NCBI GenBank assembly: GCA_037442025.1
Contig: JBBIRB010000003.1
Location: forward strand, 1 to 64,000
Direction of reading: 5' to 3'
Length of the DNA stretch: 64,000 nucleotides
DNA from: UBA2287 sp037442025
GTDB lineage: Bacteria; Bacteroidota; Bacteroidia; Bacteroidales; Tenuifilaceae
In this document: positions 35,267 through 44,244 of the stretch, in pieces
How positions within the stretch are numbered: the first letter of the stretch is position 1
How the letters are laid out: every line of letters begins with the position of its first letter
The notes under the pieces: generated by a model
The model's database searches: none
What the model was told of the DNA's origin: nothing
Seen by the model: the letters and a program-made list of their open reading frames with translations, nothing else
Translations under genes and position numbers: made by a program

Positions 35267-35821
35267 ATGTCCCTTCTTACAGTTTTTATCTTAGCCCTTG
35301 GCCTTTCCTTCGATACTTTTGCAGTATCCGTTTCTAGTGGCCTAATGAAAAAGGAAATCGCATTCTATCAGGCCATTCGAGTTGCGCTAATTCTTGCTAC
35401 TTTTCAAGCTTTTATGCCCTTAATTGGTTGGATGGGAGGGGTAAGTATTAAAAGTTATATCGAGCCCATCGATCATTGGGTTGCCCTTGCCCTGCTAAGT
35501 TCTATTGGGGTGAAGATGATTGCTGAAAGCTTCAAACCCGATTGCGATAAAACTCTCAATCCGCTTAATCTTCGCACAAATCTTACAATGGCGCTTGCTA
35601 CTAGTATCGATGCATTGGCCGTTGGGGTCAGTTTTGCACTTATAGAGGTGAATCTTCCAATTGCCATTTTTGTTATAGGTATGGTAACTTTCCTGGTAGC
35701 TATGTTGGGAATTTTAATGGGGAAAAAATCGGGAGCTCGCCTTGGTAAACCCATGGAAGTTTTGGGTGGGTTAATTCTAATTGCCATTGGATTGAAATTA
35801 GTATTGGAGCACTATAGTTAA
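35267..35821 (+). CDS. mntP: Manganese efflux pump MntP
   Basis: A 184-residue protein with six predicted membrane helices in two homologous halves. The acidic residues that bind Mn2+ in the family are present: Asp16 in LSFDTFAVS and Asp113 in TSIDALAVG. The length matches E. coli MntP (188). It exports Mn2+ to prevent toxicity. A DUF819 membrane protein follows 18 bp downstream and is probably cotranscribed. I do not see a yybP-ykoY-like riboswitch in the short leader. Confidence 0.93.
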   Translation: MSLLTVFILALGLSFDTFAVSVSSGLMKKEIAFYQAIRVALILATFQAFMPLIGWMGGVSIKSYIEPIDHWVALALLSSIGVKMIAESFKPDCDKTLNPLNLRTNLTMALATSIDALAVGVSFALIEVNLPIAIFVIGMVTFLVAMLGILMGKKSGARLGKPMEVLGGLILIAIGLKLVLEHYS

Positions 35822-35839
35822 ACATTTTAATTTGATAGT

Positions 35840-36982
35840 ATGGAACTAATATTTTTAGCCGTTTTTTATTTACTAACACCTATGCTTGTGCTACATTTAT
35901 GCAGGAAGTACAGGTTTGTAAATAAGCTGGGTTCGGTTCTTTTGGCCTATTTGCTCGGTCTTATAGTTGGTAACATCGGAATTTTGCCTGAGAATAGCAT
36001 TAAAGTTCAGGATTTGCTTACTACGTTAACGGTACCGCTGGCAATTCCTATGCTTCTATTCTCTGCCAATTTGAGGCAGTGGGTTAAATTGGCAAAAAGC
36101 GCGCTGATATCTTTATTAATAGGAATCTTTTCTGTAATAACAATTGTAATTATCGGTTTCTTTATTTTTCACTCCCAGGGAATGCCCGAATTTTGGAAAG
36201 TTGCCGGAATGCTAATTGGGGTTTATACAGGAGGTACTCCTAACTTGGCTGCCCTTAAAATGATGCTCAACGTGGATGCCGATGTGTATGTGCTTACTCA
36301 TACCTACGATATGGCCATTGGGGTTGTGTACCTGGCATTCCTTATGACCGTAGGACAGCGGTTCTTCAATCTTTTTCTAAAGCCCTTTCCTGCCGAACTC
36401 AATACCGAAACCCACGATTTCGATGGGGCAAACCCATACAAGGGCATACTGAAGAGGGAGCATTTCCCTTCGGTGCTCAAAGCCTTTGGGCTTGCAGTGC
36501 TAATTTTTGGAGTTGGTGGTGGACTCAGTTTGCTTTTCGATAAAAGTTTGCAGATGGTTATTGTGATTCTAACCATTTCTTCACTGGGTATAGGTGCTTC
36601 GCTCATTCCTTGGGTAAACCGCATTGAAAAGTCGTTCGATGCGGGCATGTACCTCATTCTAATATTCAGCATAGTGGTTGCTTCCATGGCCGATGTGAGC
36701 AAGTTTGCGGGTTTAACCCCGGGCTTGTTTGGGTATGTAGCGTTTGCCGTGTTTGGGTCGTTAGCCCTTCACGTTTTATTATCGAAACTTTTCAGAATCG
36801 ATACCGATACAACCATCATTACTTCAACTGCGCTCATTTGTTCGCCTCCATTCGTACCTGTGGTAGCCGGGGCTTTGGGAAATAGAAGCATAATTATTTC
36901 GGGGCTAACCATTGGTATAATAGGTTACGCAGTTGGTAACTACCTCGGTTTTCTGGTGGCTGAATTGCTGAGGGCCATCTAA
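35840..36982 (+). CDS. DUF819 family membrane protein
   Basis: A 380-residue integral membrane protein with about ten helices, matching the DUF819 family. Family-like stretches include LTVPLAIPMLLFSANLRQW, GVYTGGTPNLAALKMML and ICSPPFVPVVAGALGN. The function is not established; the fold suggests a transporter. It follows mntP by 18 bp and the strong bidirectional hairpin at 36987-37030 ends the transcript. Coupling to manganese export is possible but unproven. Confidence 0.85.
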   Translation: MELIFLAVFYLLTPMLVLHLCRKYRFVNKLGSVLLAYLLGLIVGNIGILPENSIKVQDLLTTLTVPLAIPMLLFSANLRQWVKLAKSALISLLIGIFSVITIVIIGFFIFHSQGMPEFWKVAGMLIGVYTGGTPNLAALKMMLNVDADVYVLTHTYDMAIGVVYLAFLMTVGQRFFNLFLKPFPAELNTETHDFDGANPYKGILKREHFPSVLKAFGLAVLIFGVGGGLSLLFDKSLQMVIVILTISSLGIGASLIPWVNRIEKSFDAGMYLILIFSIVVASMADVSKFAGLTPGLFGYVAFAVFGSLALHVLLSKLFRIDTDTTIITSTALICSPPFVPVVAGALGNRSIIISGLTIGIIGYAVGNYLGFLVAELLRAI

Positions 36983-36986
36983 AAAT

Positions 36987-37030
36987 AAGGCTGTCCAAAA
37001 AGCTAAATGAGCGACTTTTTGGACAGCCTT
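36987..37030. terminator. Bidirectional terminator between convergent genes
   Basis: A perfect 16-bp stem, AAGGCTGTCCAAAAAG (36987-37002) with its complement at 37015-37030, separates the DUF819 gene from the convergent barrel gene. A and T runs flank the stem and lie inside it. Confidence 0.9.
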
Positions 37031-37051
37031 TAAGTGCAACTCTACTACTAA

Positions 37052-38437
37052 TTAGAACAGGAAGTTGAGTCCAATGTAGGTTCCGCTTTTGCCATCGCGC
37101 TTATCGAACGGACGGCCATGGTCAACAGCAATAATGAAGTTCTGGTTCATTACAATCCTTAAACCGGCACCGTAACTGGCATGGATTCCCTCCTTGTCAG
37201 TACTGAAAATTTCGTTTTGGGCGAAAGGAATTTCTTCCGCTCCCCAGACAATATTATTCCAGTAATTTTGGTTCTTCTCAAATTTCACAGGTATAACAAC
37301 TTGTCCGGCATCGATAAAGGTATTGAACGACAAGTAGAAGTTCTGGTTAATGAATTGGAAACGAACAAATTTCCATCGCATTTCAAAGTTACCATAGGCA
37401 ACTCCGTCGCCAATAACCCGGTTGCGAATTACCCCACGAAGCGATTTGCCGCCACCCAAACCTTCGGATGTTGAACCCCTTAGGATGAGTGTGGTGAGGT
37501 TTGGCTGCAGATAGAATGGGCAATCGCCCAGAAGGGTAGTTTGAAAACCTAACCGGTAAGCAAACGATAACCTCTCGGGAACCAACGTGAAGTATTGCCT
37601 GTGGGTTAACGAAAATTTAAGGTGTTCAAATTTTTTCCCAATACCCATAAACGATGGGGCATAGGTAAATACTGCTTCAGTCCAAATTCCCTTGTTCGGA
37701 TTTGGCTCGTTGTCGCGAGTATCGAATACCAAGCCAGCTTTCAGGTAGGTAACAAAGCTGCCTTTTGCCTCTTCAGCATCAATAATACCTGCTCCAATGT
37801 AATGGTCGTAAAGTCCGCGCATTATTGGCAGTTTCTCATTAACTTCCTTGCCATCGTTGAGTTTGGCAACATCTACCGAACCAATTTTGTAGTCGTAGAG
37901 CCCAATACCTGCAGCCCATCCAAATTTTTCCATGGGAAGTTTGCCCTGCAGGTCAACGGTAAAGCGAAACATCTTACGGTCGTACTTGTAAAACACTCTC
38001 GACATGTAATCGGCATTGCTCTCCGAATCGTCGGGCCAAAGCGAATTGTAATTGGCCTCGTAGCCATTGTAGCCGTAAAAATCGTAGGTTTTATCGGTAA
38101 GGTAGCTAAGGTCGGAGGTGAAACGGATACCCGGTATAAGGTATTTACTATCGTAAAACAATCGGTTTATTCCGCTGCCCTTGGTAAAGCGCGACCATTC
38201 AACATAAACATTATGTTTGAACTGGGGATAAGTTGAACCATCGCCATAATTGAATAGGTTCAGCAATGCTCCGTACTGGAATCCCAAATCGGAATCGAAC
38301 GAAACAACGGGTAGCCCGCCAAAGTTCCATCCGGTTTTAACTTTTTCGTTTTTTTTTGCATCTGCATCTTGTCCGAAACTGATGTTTGATACAAGAATTA
38401 AACTTGCAATGAAAAGGGCCATCAATTTAGTTTTCAT
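37052..38437 (-). CDS. Omp85-like (surface-antigen) outer-membrane barrel protein
   Basis: A 461-residue exported barrel from the ATG giving MKTKLMALFIASLILVS, with cleavage after SFG-Q; a TTG 24 bp upstream is in frame but would add a non-signal stretch. The sequence has alternating aromatic strands, GLGGGKSLRGVIRNRVIG (the RGxRG-like loop 6 motif of the BamA/TamA barrel) and a C-terminal GTYIGLNFLF. POTRA domains are missing, so it is not BamA itself; short Omp85 relatives of this form are common in Bacteroidota. Function unknown, probably an outer-membrane channel or lipid/protein insertion factor. A -7 box (TACATTTG, 38466-38459) precedes it. Confidence 0.8.
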   Translation of the reverse strand: MKTKLMALFIASLILVSNISFGQDADAKKNEKVKTGWNFGGLPVVSFDSDLGFQYGALLNLFNYGDGSTYPQFKHNVYVEWSRFTKGSGINRLFYDSKYLIPGIRFTSDLSYLTDKTYDFYGYNGYEANYNSLWPDDSESNADYMSRVFYKYDRKMFRFTVDLQGKLPMEKFGWAAGIGLYDYKIGSVDVAKLNDGKEVNEKLPIMRGLYDHYIGAGIIDAEEAKGSFVTYLKAGLVFDTRDNEPNPNKGIWTEAVFTYAPSFMGIGKKFEHLKFSLTHRQYFTLVPERLSFAYRLGFQTTLLGDCPFYLQPNLTTLILRGSTSEGLGGGKSLRGVIRNRVIGDGVAYGNFEMRWKFVRFQFINQNFYLSFNTFIDAGQVVIPVKFEKNQNYWNNIVWGAEEIPFAQNEIFSTDKEGIHASYGAGLRIVMNQNFIIAVDHGRPFDKRDGKSGTYIGLNFLF

Positions 38438-38506
38438 GGGAAAAGGATTAGGTTTGTTCAAATGTATAAATTTTTTTGAAAATATAGCATGCCTGCTGAA
38501 CGTTTC

Positions 38507-39778
38507 TTAAGTACTACCCAGTTCTGTAGCAGCACTTTTTCCTGCTAACCAGCCTGTTGAAAAGGCAATTTGCAAGTTGTAGCCACCGGTTGGCCCGTCG
38601 AGATCGAGTACCTCACCGGCAAAGTACAGCCCCTTAATTATCAACGATTCCATACTTTTTGGGTTTACTTCTCGTAACGAAACGCCTCCCATTGTTATAA
38701 TGGCTTCATTCCATCCTCGAGAGCTAATAAGCTGAAAGTGGCATTCCTTTAGAGTGTTGGCTAACGTAATTATTTCGCTGTCCGAAAGCCGATTGGCTAC
38801 TTTTTGAGCAGCAATTCCGCTTTGTTCAATAATGAAGTGGGTAATCTCTTTGGGCAAAAGTTTTCGAACCAATTCCAAGCAGTTCAACCTACCAGGTTGA
38901 GCAATTTCTCGTTCAATTCGGGCAACTAGTTTTTCAATTGTAAGAGCAGGTTTAAAGTCCAAGTTAATGCTGCAAAGCCTTCCCTTTTCCATGAGCAACG
39001 CAGCGTCTCGACTAATTTTCAGAACTACAGGGCCGCTAAGCCCAAAGGGCATTATGTCAATGTCTCCAAATTGCTCATCAATGGTTTTATTGTTGGCAAG
39101 AAGTGTAATGGAAACATTTTTTAGGGTTAGCGCTGTGGCAACTTCAACCCGAGGGTTTGTGTCGAACCCAACCAGAACAGGATGTAGTGGCGTTATGGTA
39201 TGCCCAAGTTGAGCAGCAAGAGCATACCCGTCGCCTGTTGATCCGGTGGCGGGATATGTTTTCCCCCCAGTAGCTAGTATTACAGTTTGGCATGGAAAAA
39301 TCTGATCGGTCTGGTTCTTTTTGTTTATCACCCTAAGTCCGCAAACCCGATTATTTTCGGTAATAATTTCCTTTACCTCTGTGTTGCAAACAATGGTAAC
39401 TCCCTGCTTAATGCACCATTTTGTAAGCGCGTCGGCAACATCCCAGGCTCTGCCGCTCAGTGGAAATACTCTATTGCCACGTTCCTCAATGGTTGGTACA
39501 TTCTGTTCGTTAAGTAGCTGGATAATGCTTTGGGCTCCAAATTCGTTTAGTGCGTTGCGAAGGAAGTTACCATTGGGCTTAAAGGCTTCAATTATTTCTT
39601 CAAAAGGTTTAGTAGTAGTTATATTGCAACGGCCTTTGCCAGTAATGCGAAGTTTGCGTGCGGTTTTTTCCATTTTTTCTAGAAGTAACACACTCAACCC
39701 TTTTTCGGCCGCTTTGCCAGCGGCAATGAGTCCTGCAGCGCCCCCACCAATAATTGCAACATCAATCGGCTTCAACAT
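38507..39778 (-). CDS. BaiN/YhiN (HI0933)-family FAD flavoprotein
   Basis: A 423-residue flavoprotein with the dinucleotide-binding motif IIGGGAAGLIAAGKAAEKG at the N-terminus and the family stretch ARKLRITGKGRCNIT. VILATGGKTYPATGSTGDGY is the second FAD contact, and the C-terminal FAGEVLDLDGPTGGYNLQ closes the FAD site. The group includes BaiN, proposed to be a bile-acid dehydrogenase/reductase, but most members have no proven substrate, so I keep the family name only. It lies 3 bp after the M14 peptidase stop and is cotranscribed with it. Confidence 0.9.
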   Translation of the reverse strand: MLKPIDVAIIGGGAAGLIAAGKAAEKGLSVLLLEKMEKTARKLRITGKGRCNITTTKPFEEIIEAFKPNGNFLRNALNEFGAQSIIQLLNEQNVPTIEERGNRVFPLSGRAWDVADALTKWCIKQGVTIVCNTEVKEIITENNRVCGLRVINKKNQTDQIFPCQTVILATGGKTYPATGSTGDGYALAAQLGHTITPLHPVLVGFDTNPRVEVATALTLKNVSITLLANNKTIDEQFGDIDIMPFGLSGPVVLKISRDAALLMEKGRLCSINLDFKPALTIEKLVARIEREIAQPGRLNCLELVRKLLPKEITHFIIEQSGIAAQKVANRLSDSEIITLANTLKECHFQLISSRGWNEAIITMGGVSLREVNPKSMESLIIKGLYFAGEVLDLDGPTGGYNLQIAFSTGWLAGKSAATELGST

Positions 39779-39781
39779 AAA

Positions 39782-41542
39782 TTATGGATTGTATCGGAAT
39801 ATTGGGTAGCGCATAAAACCAACCTCGAAATAGGGCGAGCGATGGTACAGGAAATTGAGCTGAGCATAGGCATTGCTGGCAAACTGCGTGTCGGTTTTCT
39901 TTCGCATTTCAAACTCATTTTTCAATTCTGGGTCCTCGGCAAGCATTTTTTCAGCATAATCCTCAAAAACGTAGGGCGAAAAATACTCCTTACGTTGCAA
40001 TATTGGGTCGAAGAAATTCCATGCAAAAAAACTGTCGTAAGCTTCGGGTTCGAGCATTTGAACAATGTATTCGTTGCAGCTCTGATTGGTAGTTACCAAG
40101 TAATCGCCTTTGTAAAAAGTAACCTTTTGCTGTTTGGTTTGAACTTTAACGCTATGGTGTAGGTAATGGCCATTATAGGGTCGCTCAAGGGTTTTGTAAC
40201 TATCAATGTAGTACGATTCAACCATTAGTGAGGTGTCTCTTGTTAAACGTTGCATGGCAACGCCATTTAAGCTTAGCCTATAAATAACTTCGTGCCAAGC
40301 CTGGGGTATAATATAGAACTGTGGTTTTTTAATGCTAAGCGTTGGTTTGTAATGGCGAAAGTAAGGAATAGGTTTGGTGAAAGGTTTTTCTCGGTTGTAC
40401 TTTAATCGTTTAAAACCAGTTATTTTACTTACAATATGTTCGGCTTCATAGCCCATGAAATTGAATGATTCAACACGAGCTGAATCGAGTTCCCAGAGTA
40501 GCACATATTCTTCTTTAGTTTTAACAAACTCGTTGGCCAAATTCATATTGAGTGCCAGCAGACTGCCATGCAAGTTGATAAACTCCAAAGATATTTTTAT
40601 GAAATGGTAGGTTGCCAATACCCTTTCGTGAAAGGGTTTGAACATGTGAGCTTCGGTGAAAAATGTTAAAGTGTTGAACATTCTACCATATCCGGTTGTA
40701 TAGCGAGGAGTGCTTATGTATTGCTCAATTCCACTTTCGGGGGTTTCATCCATAGGGTCCACGTAGGGCGTCATTGGGTAACCAACCTTTTCCATATTGC
40801 TGTAAAGAAATGGTTCCATTGTAGTTGCATAAAAGTTGCCCAGCATTGGGGGTAAGCCTTGCGGATGGGGTTCAATTACGGTCATAACGTATTGGTAATC
40901 GGCTCCGTTGGTGGCATGGGTATCAATAAGCAAGTGGGGCTTCCAAAGGTGAAATATTTGGGCAAACGACTGGGCATTGCGGCTGTCCATGGGGGCAAAG
41001 TCGCGGTTTAAATCCAAATTTTTGGCATTTGCTCGGAAGCCCTGCTCATGTGGCCCATTCTGATTGGCCCTATTGTAAGCCGACCGGTTAAAGGCTCCCC
41101 CAATGTTATAAACTGGCACAAAGCAAATTACTGTGCTATCGAGCAAATTCCAAAGCTGGTCTTTTTGTTCAAGAATATCGTAGGCTAACTGTATGCTGGC
41201 ATCAATTCCACAGGGCTCGCCCGGATGGATACCGTTGTTAACCATAAGTACCCGAAACCCTTTTCGATGCAATTGAGTGGGATTAAAAATGCCATGTTTG
41301 GAAATAACAAACAGATGCAACGGCAAGCCGAAATCGGTTGGGCCGTACTCAATGAGTTTTGCTGTTTTATACTTTTTGTCGAGGTATTTGTATGCCTCAA
41401 GGGCTTCGGGATAGGTTAAACTGTAGTTTTTGTGGTAGCGAAGCTCAATTTTTTCTCCTATATAGGATGTTTTGTGAATTAAAATGAAAATGAATAATAT
41501 AAAGCCAACAGTAGCAAAGTACAAAATGAAGAAACGTTTCAT
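39782..41542 (-). CDS. M14-family zinc carboxypeptidase
   Basis: A 586-residue metallopeptidase with one N-terminal hydrophobic segment (about 4-22), either an uncleaved anchor or a signal peptide. The M14 zinc ligands are clear: His106 and Glu109 (NNGIHPGEPCGID) and His209 (LLIDTHATNGAD). The substrate-carboxylate Asn-Arg pair is N179-R180 (LDLNRDFAP), and the catalytic Glu is E297 (TFFTEAHMF). About 280 residues after the catalytic domain form a beta-rich C-terminal extension. It is likely to act in the periplasm or at the cell surface on peptides or peptidoglycan stems. It is followed by the BaiN-family gene after 3 bp and preceded by the HD gene. Confidence 0.9.
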   Translation of the reverse strand: MKRFFILYFATVGFILFIFILIHKTSYIGEKIELRYHKNYSLTYPEALEAYKYLDKKYKTAKLIEYGPTDFGLPLHLFVISKHGIFNPTQLHRKGFRVLMVNNGIHPGEPCGIDASIQLAYDILEQKDQLWNLLDSTVICFVPVYNIGGAFNRSAYNRANQNGPHEQGFRANAKNLDLNRDFAPMDSRNAQSFAQIFHLWKPHLLIDTHATNGADYQYVMTVIEPHPQGLPPMLGNFYATTMEPFLYSNMEKVGYPMTPYVDPMDETPESGIEQYISTPRYTTGYGRMFNTLTFFTEAHMFKPFHERVLATYHFIKISLEFINLHGSLLALNMNLANEFVKTKEEYVLLWELDSARVESFNFMGYEAEHIVSKITGFKRLKYNREKPFTKPIPYFRHYKPTLSIKKPQFYIIPQAWHEVIYRLSLNGVAMQRLTRDTSLMVESYYIDSYKTLERPYNGHYLHHSVKVQTKQQKVTFYKGDYLVTTNQSCNEYIVQMLEPEAYDSFFAWNFFDPILQRKEYFSPYVFEDYAEKMLAEDPELKNEFEMRKKTDTQFASNAYAQLNFLYHRSPYFEVGFMRYPIFRYNP

Positions 41543-41551
41543 ATAGGAATT

Positions 41552-42397
41552 CTAGTGAATGATTTTTTTTAACGGTATTACAATGCTATTCTCGTTTTTT
41601 AAACTATTCATAAAAGTAACCACAAAGGGAGTTCCCGATTTGCTTAACGTTTGAGAGATGATTGAATTCAGTTCGGAATTTTTTTGCTCAATTTGTTCGG
41701 TTAAAATGTTGAATACCATCATGTGTTCTTCATCCGAAGCATCGAGATTGGTGAAAAAAGAGAGGGTTTGATTATATCGAATTTTTTGTTGTGCGGCTAG
41801 TTTTTGCAGCAGCGAGTAGCTTTGCCAAAAATTATTGAAACGACCTTTAAGGTTGGCAATAACTTTATGGGGAATCTGTGCTGCAGGAATTCCCCTTTTC
41901 AGGTAAATCTCGGTATATCTGAAAACGCCTATGTATCCAAAAGCATCTATGTCGTCGGCTGTTGTTACTAAGCGGTGCGTAGTAATAATATCCTCAATGC
42001 AGCTGGCTTCCAATTTTTTCTCCCTTTTATCGTCATGTTTCTCAATAGCATCGAGCATGTTTGTGGTGTTTTCCACTGCTATTTGGGGATTCTCGGAAAG
42101 AAACAGTTTGCACAGCAGTTTGCTTTCGGTGCCATGGTTTTCACCAATATCCTTTAGTAGCCCAGTGTCGTGAAAGAAACAGGCAATTAGGCATTGCCTA
42201 ACGGTATCGGTAGGTATTTCTATTCCTGAACTTTCGAGTTCGAGAAGCAGCTGGCGGCAATAGATCCAAACTCTAAGGTGGTGATCGGCGTCGTGTGAGG
42301 GTAGGTTGGTGCCCGAAAAAAGTGAATCGACATGCTTGTAAAGGGGGTTCAACCAATCCTGTTCTATTTGGCTGATTGTGTTGGAAAGTGCGCTCAT
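41552..42397 (-). CDS. HD-domain phosphohydrolase
   Basis: A 281-residue HD-superfamily protein. His39 in SHDADHHLRVW, His76-Asp77 in CFFHDTGL and Asp158 in VTTADDIDAFG give the metal-binding H-HD-D pattern; LPSHDADH resembles YfbR/predicted metal-dependent phosphohydrolase starts. The C-terminus is helical with a coiled-coil-like EQIEQKNSELNSIIS. The substrate is unknown. It precedes the M14 gene by 9 bp and a candidate promoter lies at 42414-42421. Confidence 0.78.
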   Translation of the reverse strand: MSALSNTISQIEQDWLNPLYKHVDSLFSGTNLPSHDADHHLRVWIYCRQLLLELESSGIEIPTDTVRQCLIACFFHDTGLLKDIGENHGTESKLLCKLFLSENPQIAVENTTNMLDAIEKHDDKREKKLEASCIEDIITTHRLVTTADDIDAFGYIGVFRYTEIYLKRGIPAAQIPHKVIANLKGRFNNFWQSYSLLQKLAAQQKIRYNQTLSFFTNLDASDEEHMMVFNILTEQIEQKNSELNSIISQTLSKSGTPFVVTFMNSLKNENSIVIPLKKIIH

Positions 42398-42413
42398 ACT
42401 TTCAGGGTTTTGG

Positions 42414-42421
42414 CAAATGTA
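42414..42421 (-). promoter_or_regulatory. Candidate -7 box of the HD gene
   Basis: TACATTTG on the minus strand fits TAnnTTTG, 16 bp upstream of the ATG at 42397. It touches the terminator of the preceding gene. Confidence 0.45.
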
Positions 42422-42462
42422 AAAAGAAAAGGCAGAAAACCCTTTTTCTGCCTTTTCTTTTT
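42421..42462 (-). terminator. Long hairpin terminator of the HTH gene
   Basis: A perfect 19-bp stem (42421-42439 with 42444-42462) and a tetraloop CCCT carry AAAAAG and CTTTTT ends, so the U-tract forms on either strand. It lies 18 bp after the HTH gene stop at 42481. Confidence 0.9.
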
Positions 42463-42480
42463 GTTTTAAACCGTTGCTGA

Positions 42481-42744
42481 TTACATAACCACGTTCGATT
42501 CCTTTTCTAAAATTTCGTAGGCAAGGTCGAGTATTGTGGTGTCATCGAGCGTTACAATTCCTCCGTCGGGGCCCTGTTCGCGGTGAAATCCAACCGCTTC
42601 TCCTCTTTCATAATCGGTACCTCCAAAGTAGTTCCGAACTGTTTCTACACTTACATTAAGGGTAGATGCAATTCGTTGCATAGTACCATCGGGCAGCTGC
42701 GCTTTTATCCTTCTCAGCTCGTTGAATGTGATTGTTTTTGTCAT
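42481..42744 (-). CDS. Small HTH DNA-binding protein
   Basis: An 87-residue protein. The N-terminal half (ELRRIKAQLPDGTMQ, then RIASTLNVSVETVRNYFGG) forms a helix-turn-helix like those of small Bacteroidota DNA-binding proteins and LacI-type heads. The C-terminal part, ILDLAYEILEKESN, is a single amphipathic helix and may dimerise. It is monocistronic, with a strong terminator. Target unknown. The central segment REQGPDGGIVTLDD resembles no domain that I know. Confidence 0.75.
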   Translation of the reverse strand: MTKTITFNELRRIKAQLPDGTMQRIASTLNVSVETVRNYFGGTDYERGEAVGFHREQGPDGGIVTLDDTTILDLAYEILEKESNVVM

Positions 42745-42963
42745 AACTATTGGGTTTAATCAGTTATTTATAACGCTATAAATATAGTGTAAGAATATGA
42801 GAATTAAAAAATATTTAGCCTCCAATTAATATTAAAAACCATTAAAAAACTGCCAATATTTTGATGTCTATGTTGAAAACATATGCTGAGAGAAATCGGT
42901 TTCTACTTTATTTAAAACGTATAATCAAAGCTTTTTGTTTCTTTGTGGTTTAAATGTTTGGTA

Positions 42964-43803
42964 ATGAATTATAACGGATTGGTTGTTACTGATTTAGATG
43001 GAACCCTCCTGAGTTCAGGAGGTACACTATCGGTTGAAAACCGAAATACCTTAATAAGGTTGGGTGAAATGAATATTGTTAGGGTTGTTGCAACCGGTCG
43101 GTCTCCATACTCGTTTGAGAAGGTAGCTTCTGTCGATTTCCCAATCGACTATTTGGTGTTTTCGTCGGGCGCAGGAATTCTGAATTGGAAAACCAAGGAA
43201 CTTTTGCTCGAATCGGAAATTAGTGCCCTTGAGGGGCAAGGTATTATAAACGTGCTGGTTAACGAAAGTGCCGATTTCATGGTTCACGAAGCTATTCCAC
43301 TGAACCATCGGTTCCTGTACTACGATTCGGGCAACAATAACCCCGATTTTCATAGACGAATTAGTGTATACCAAAATCATTGCCGACCATTAGCGGTTGG
43401 TGTCAATTTGCAATCGCCTATTGCTCAATTGGTGGTTGTTTTGCCTCCTGAGGTTGAACGGTTCGAGTACCTTAAGCAAAAGTTAAAAGGTTTTAACATA
43501 GTTAGGGCTACTTCTCCGCTGGATGGCGAGTCAATATGGATGGAAATTTTCAATAGCAAAGTGTCGAAGGCTAATGCAACCAATTGGCTTTGCAACCAAT
43601 TGGGTGTAAATAGGTGCGAGGTTGTTGCCATTGGTAACGACTACAACGACCTCGATATGTTAAATGCATTCCCAAAGAGTTATGTTGTTGAAAATGCACC
43701 AACCGATCTGAAAAAAACATTCACGATTGTTAAGCATAACGACCTTTCAGGCTTTAGTCACGCTATTGAGATTTCGGGTATTTTGCAAACTAATGGGAAA
43801 TAG
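42964..43803 (+). CDS. Cof/HAD-IIB-family phosphatase
   Basis: A 279-residue HAD hydrolase from the ATG giving MNYNGLVVTD; an upstream in-frame TTG is unlikely. HAD motif I is TDLDGTLLS (nucleophile Asp10, acid/base Asp12), motif II is the Thr in VATGRSP, motif III is Lys in SKVSKANA and motif IV is GNDYNDLDML (about 224-233). The C2B-type cap (about 85-200) places it with Cof-like sugar-phosphate or nucleotide phosphatases. It overlaps the convergent GNAT gene by 14 bp at the 3' end. Confidence 0.9.
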   Translation: MNYNGLVVTDLDGTLLSSGGTLSVENRNTLIRLGEMNIVRVVATGRSPYSFEKVASVDFPIDYLVFSSGAGILNWKTKELLLESEISALEGQGIINVLVNESADFMVHEAIPLNHRFLYYDSGNNNPDFHRRISVYQNHCRPLAVGVNLQSPIAQLVVVLPPEVERFEYLKQKLKGFNIVRATSPLDGESIWMEIFNSKVSKANATNWLCNQLGVNRCEVVAIGNDYNDLDMLNAFPKSYVVENAPTDLKKTFTIVKHNDLSGFSHAIEISGILQTNGK

Positions 43804-44230
43804 CGTTCAGGTCTCTAATTATGTAAACATCGTAATCGCCCAAATAGGTAAACCCGTATTTCTTATATAGCTCAATGGCTGCTTTATTCGATTGGTGTAC
43901 CTCTAACTTAATTTGATACCCTTTTTCCTTAGCAAAAAGCAACGATTTTTCAACAAGAATCTTTCCAACCCCTTGCCTTTGAAATTCTGGTTTTACCCCA
44001 AAATGGTGCAGATGTATACGCCTTCCATCAAATGTCATCCACGAAGTGCCTGCCAGTTCTCCATGTTCTGTTTTGGCTATCAGAAGCTTACCACCAATGG
44101 CAATGCTGTTTTCAATAATTTGCCTATTGTCGCCACGTTGAACACCTCCAAGCCCCGTTTGCTGCCAAAGCAGCATTATGTTTTCATAATCGCCTGGCTT
44201 ATAATCGGATATTTCAATTTTTAGTGGCAC
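43790..44230 (-). CDS. GNAT-family N-acetyltransferase
   Basis: A 146-residue GNAT fold. The acetyl-CoA pyrophosphate loop is EFQRQGVGKILVE (Q/RxxGxG/A), preceded by the HLHHFGVKPEF strand and followed by EVHQSNKAAIELYKKYGF, the usual motif B. The only suitable start is GTG at 44230. It begins 14 bp after the nfeD stop and so probably belongs to the run mqnA-corA-nfeD-GNAT. Substrate unknown. Confidence 0.88.
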   Translation of the reverse strand: MPLKIEISDYKPGDYENIMLLWQQTGLGGVQRGDNRQIIENSIAIGGKLLIAKTEHGELAGTSWMTFDGRRIHLHHFGVKPEFQRQGVGKILVEKSLLFAKEKGYQIKLEVHQSNKAAIELYKKYGFTYLGDYDVYIIRDLNAISH

Positions 44231-44244
44231 GGTGAAATAGTAAA

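Noticed and set aside
37622..38236. A 204-codon open frame on the plus strand inside the barrel-protein gene
   Set aside because: It is fully antisense to a clear outer-membrane protein gene with signal peptide and terminator, has no recognisable domain and reflects codon bias of the real gene.
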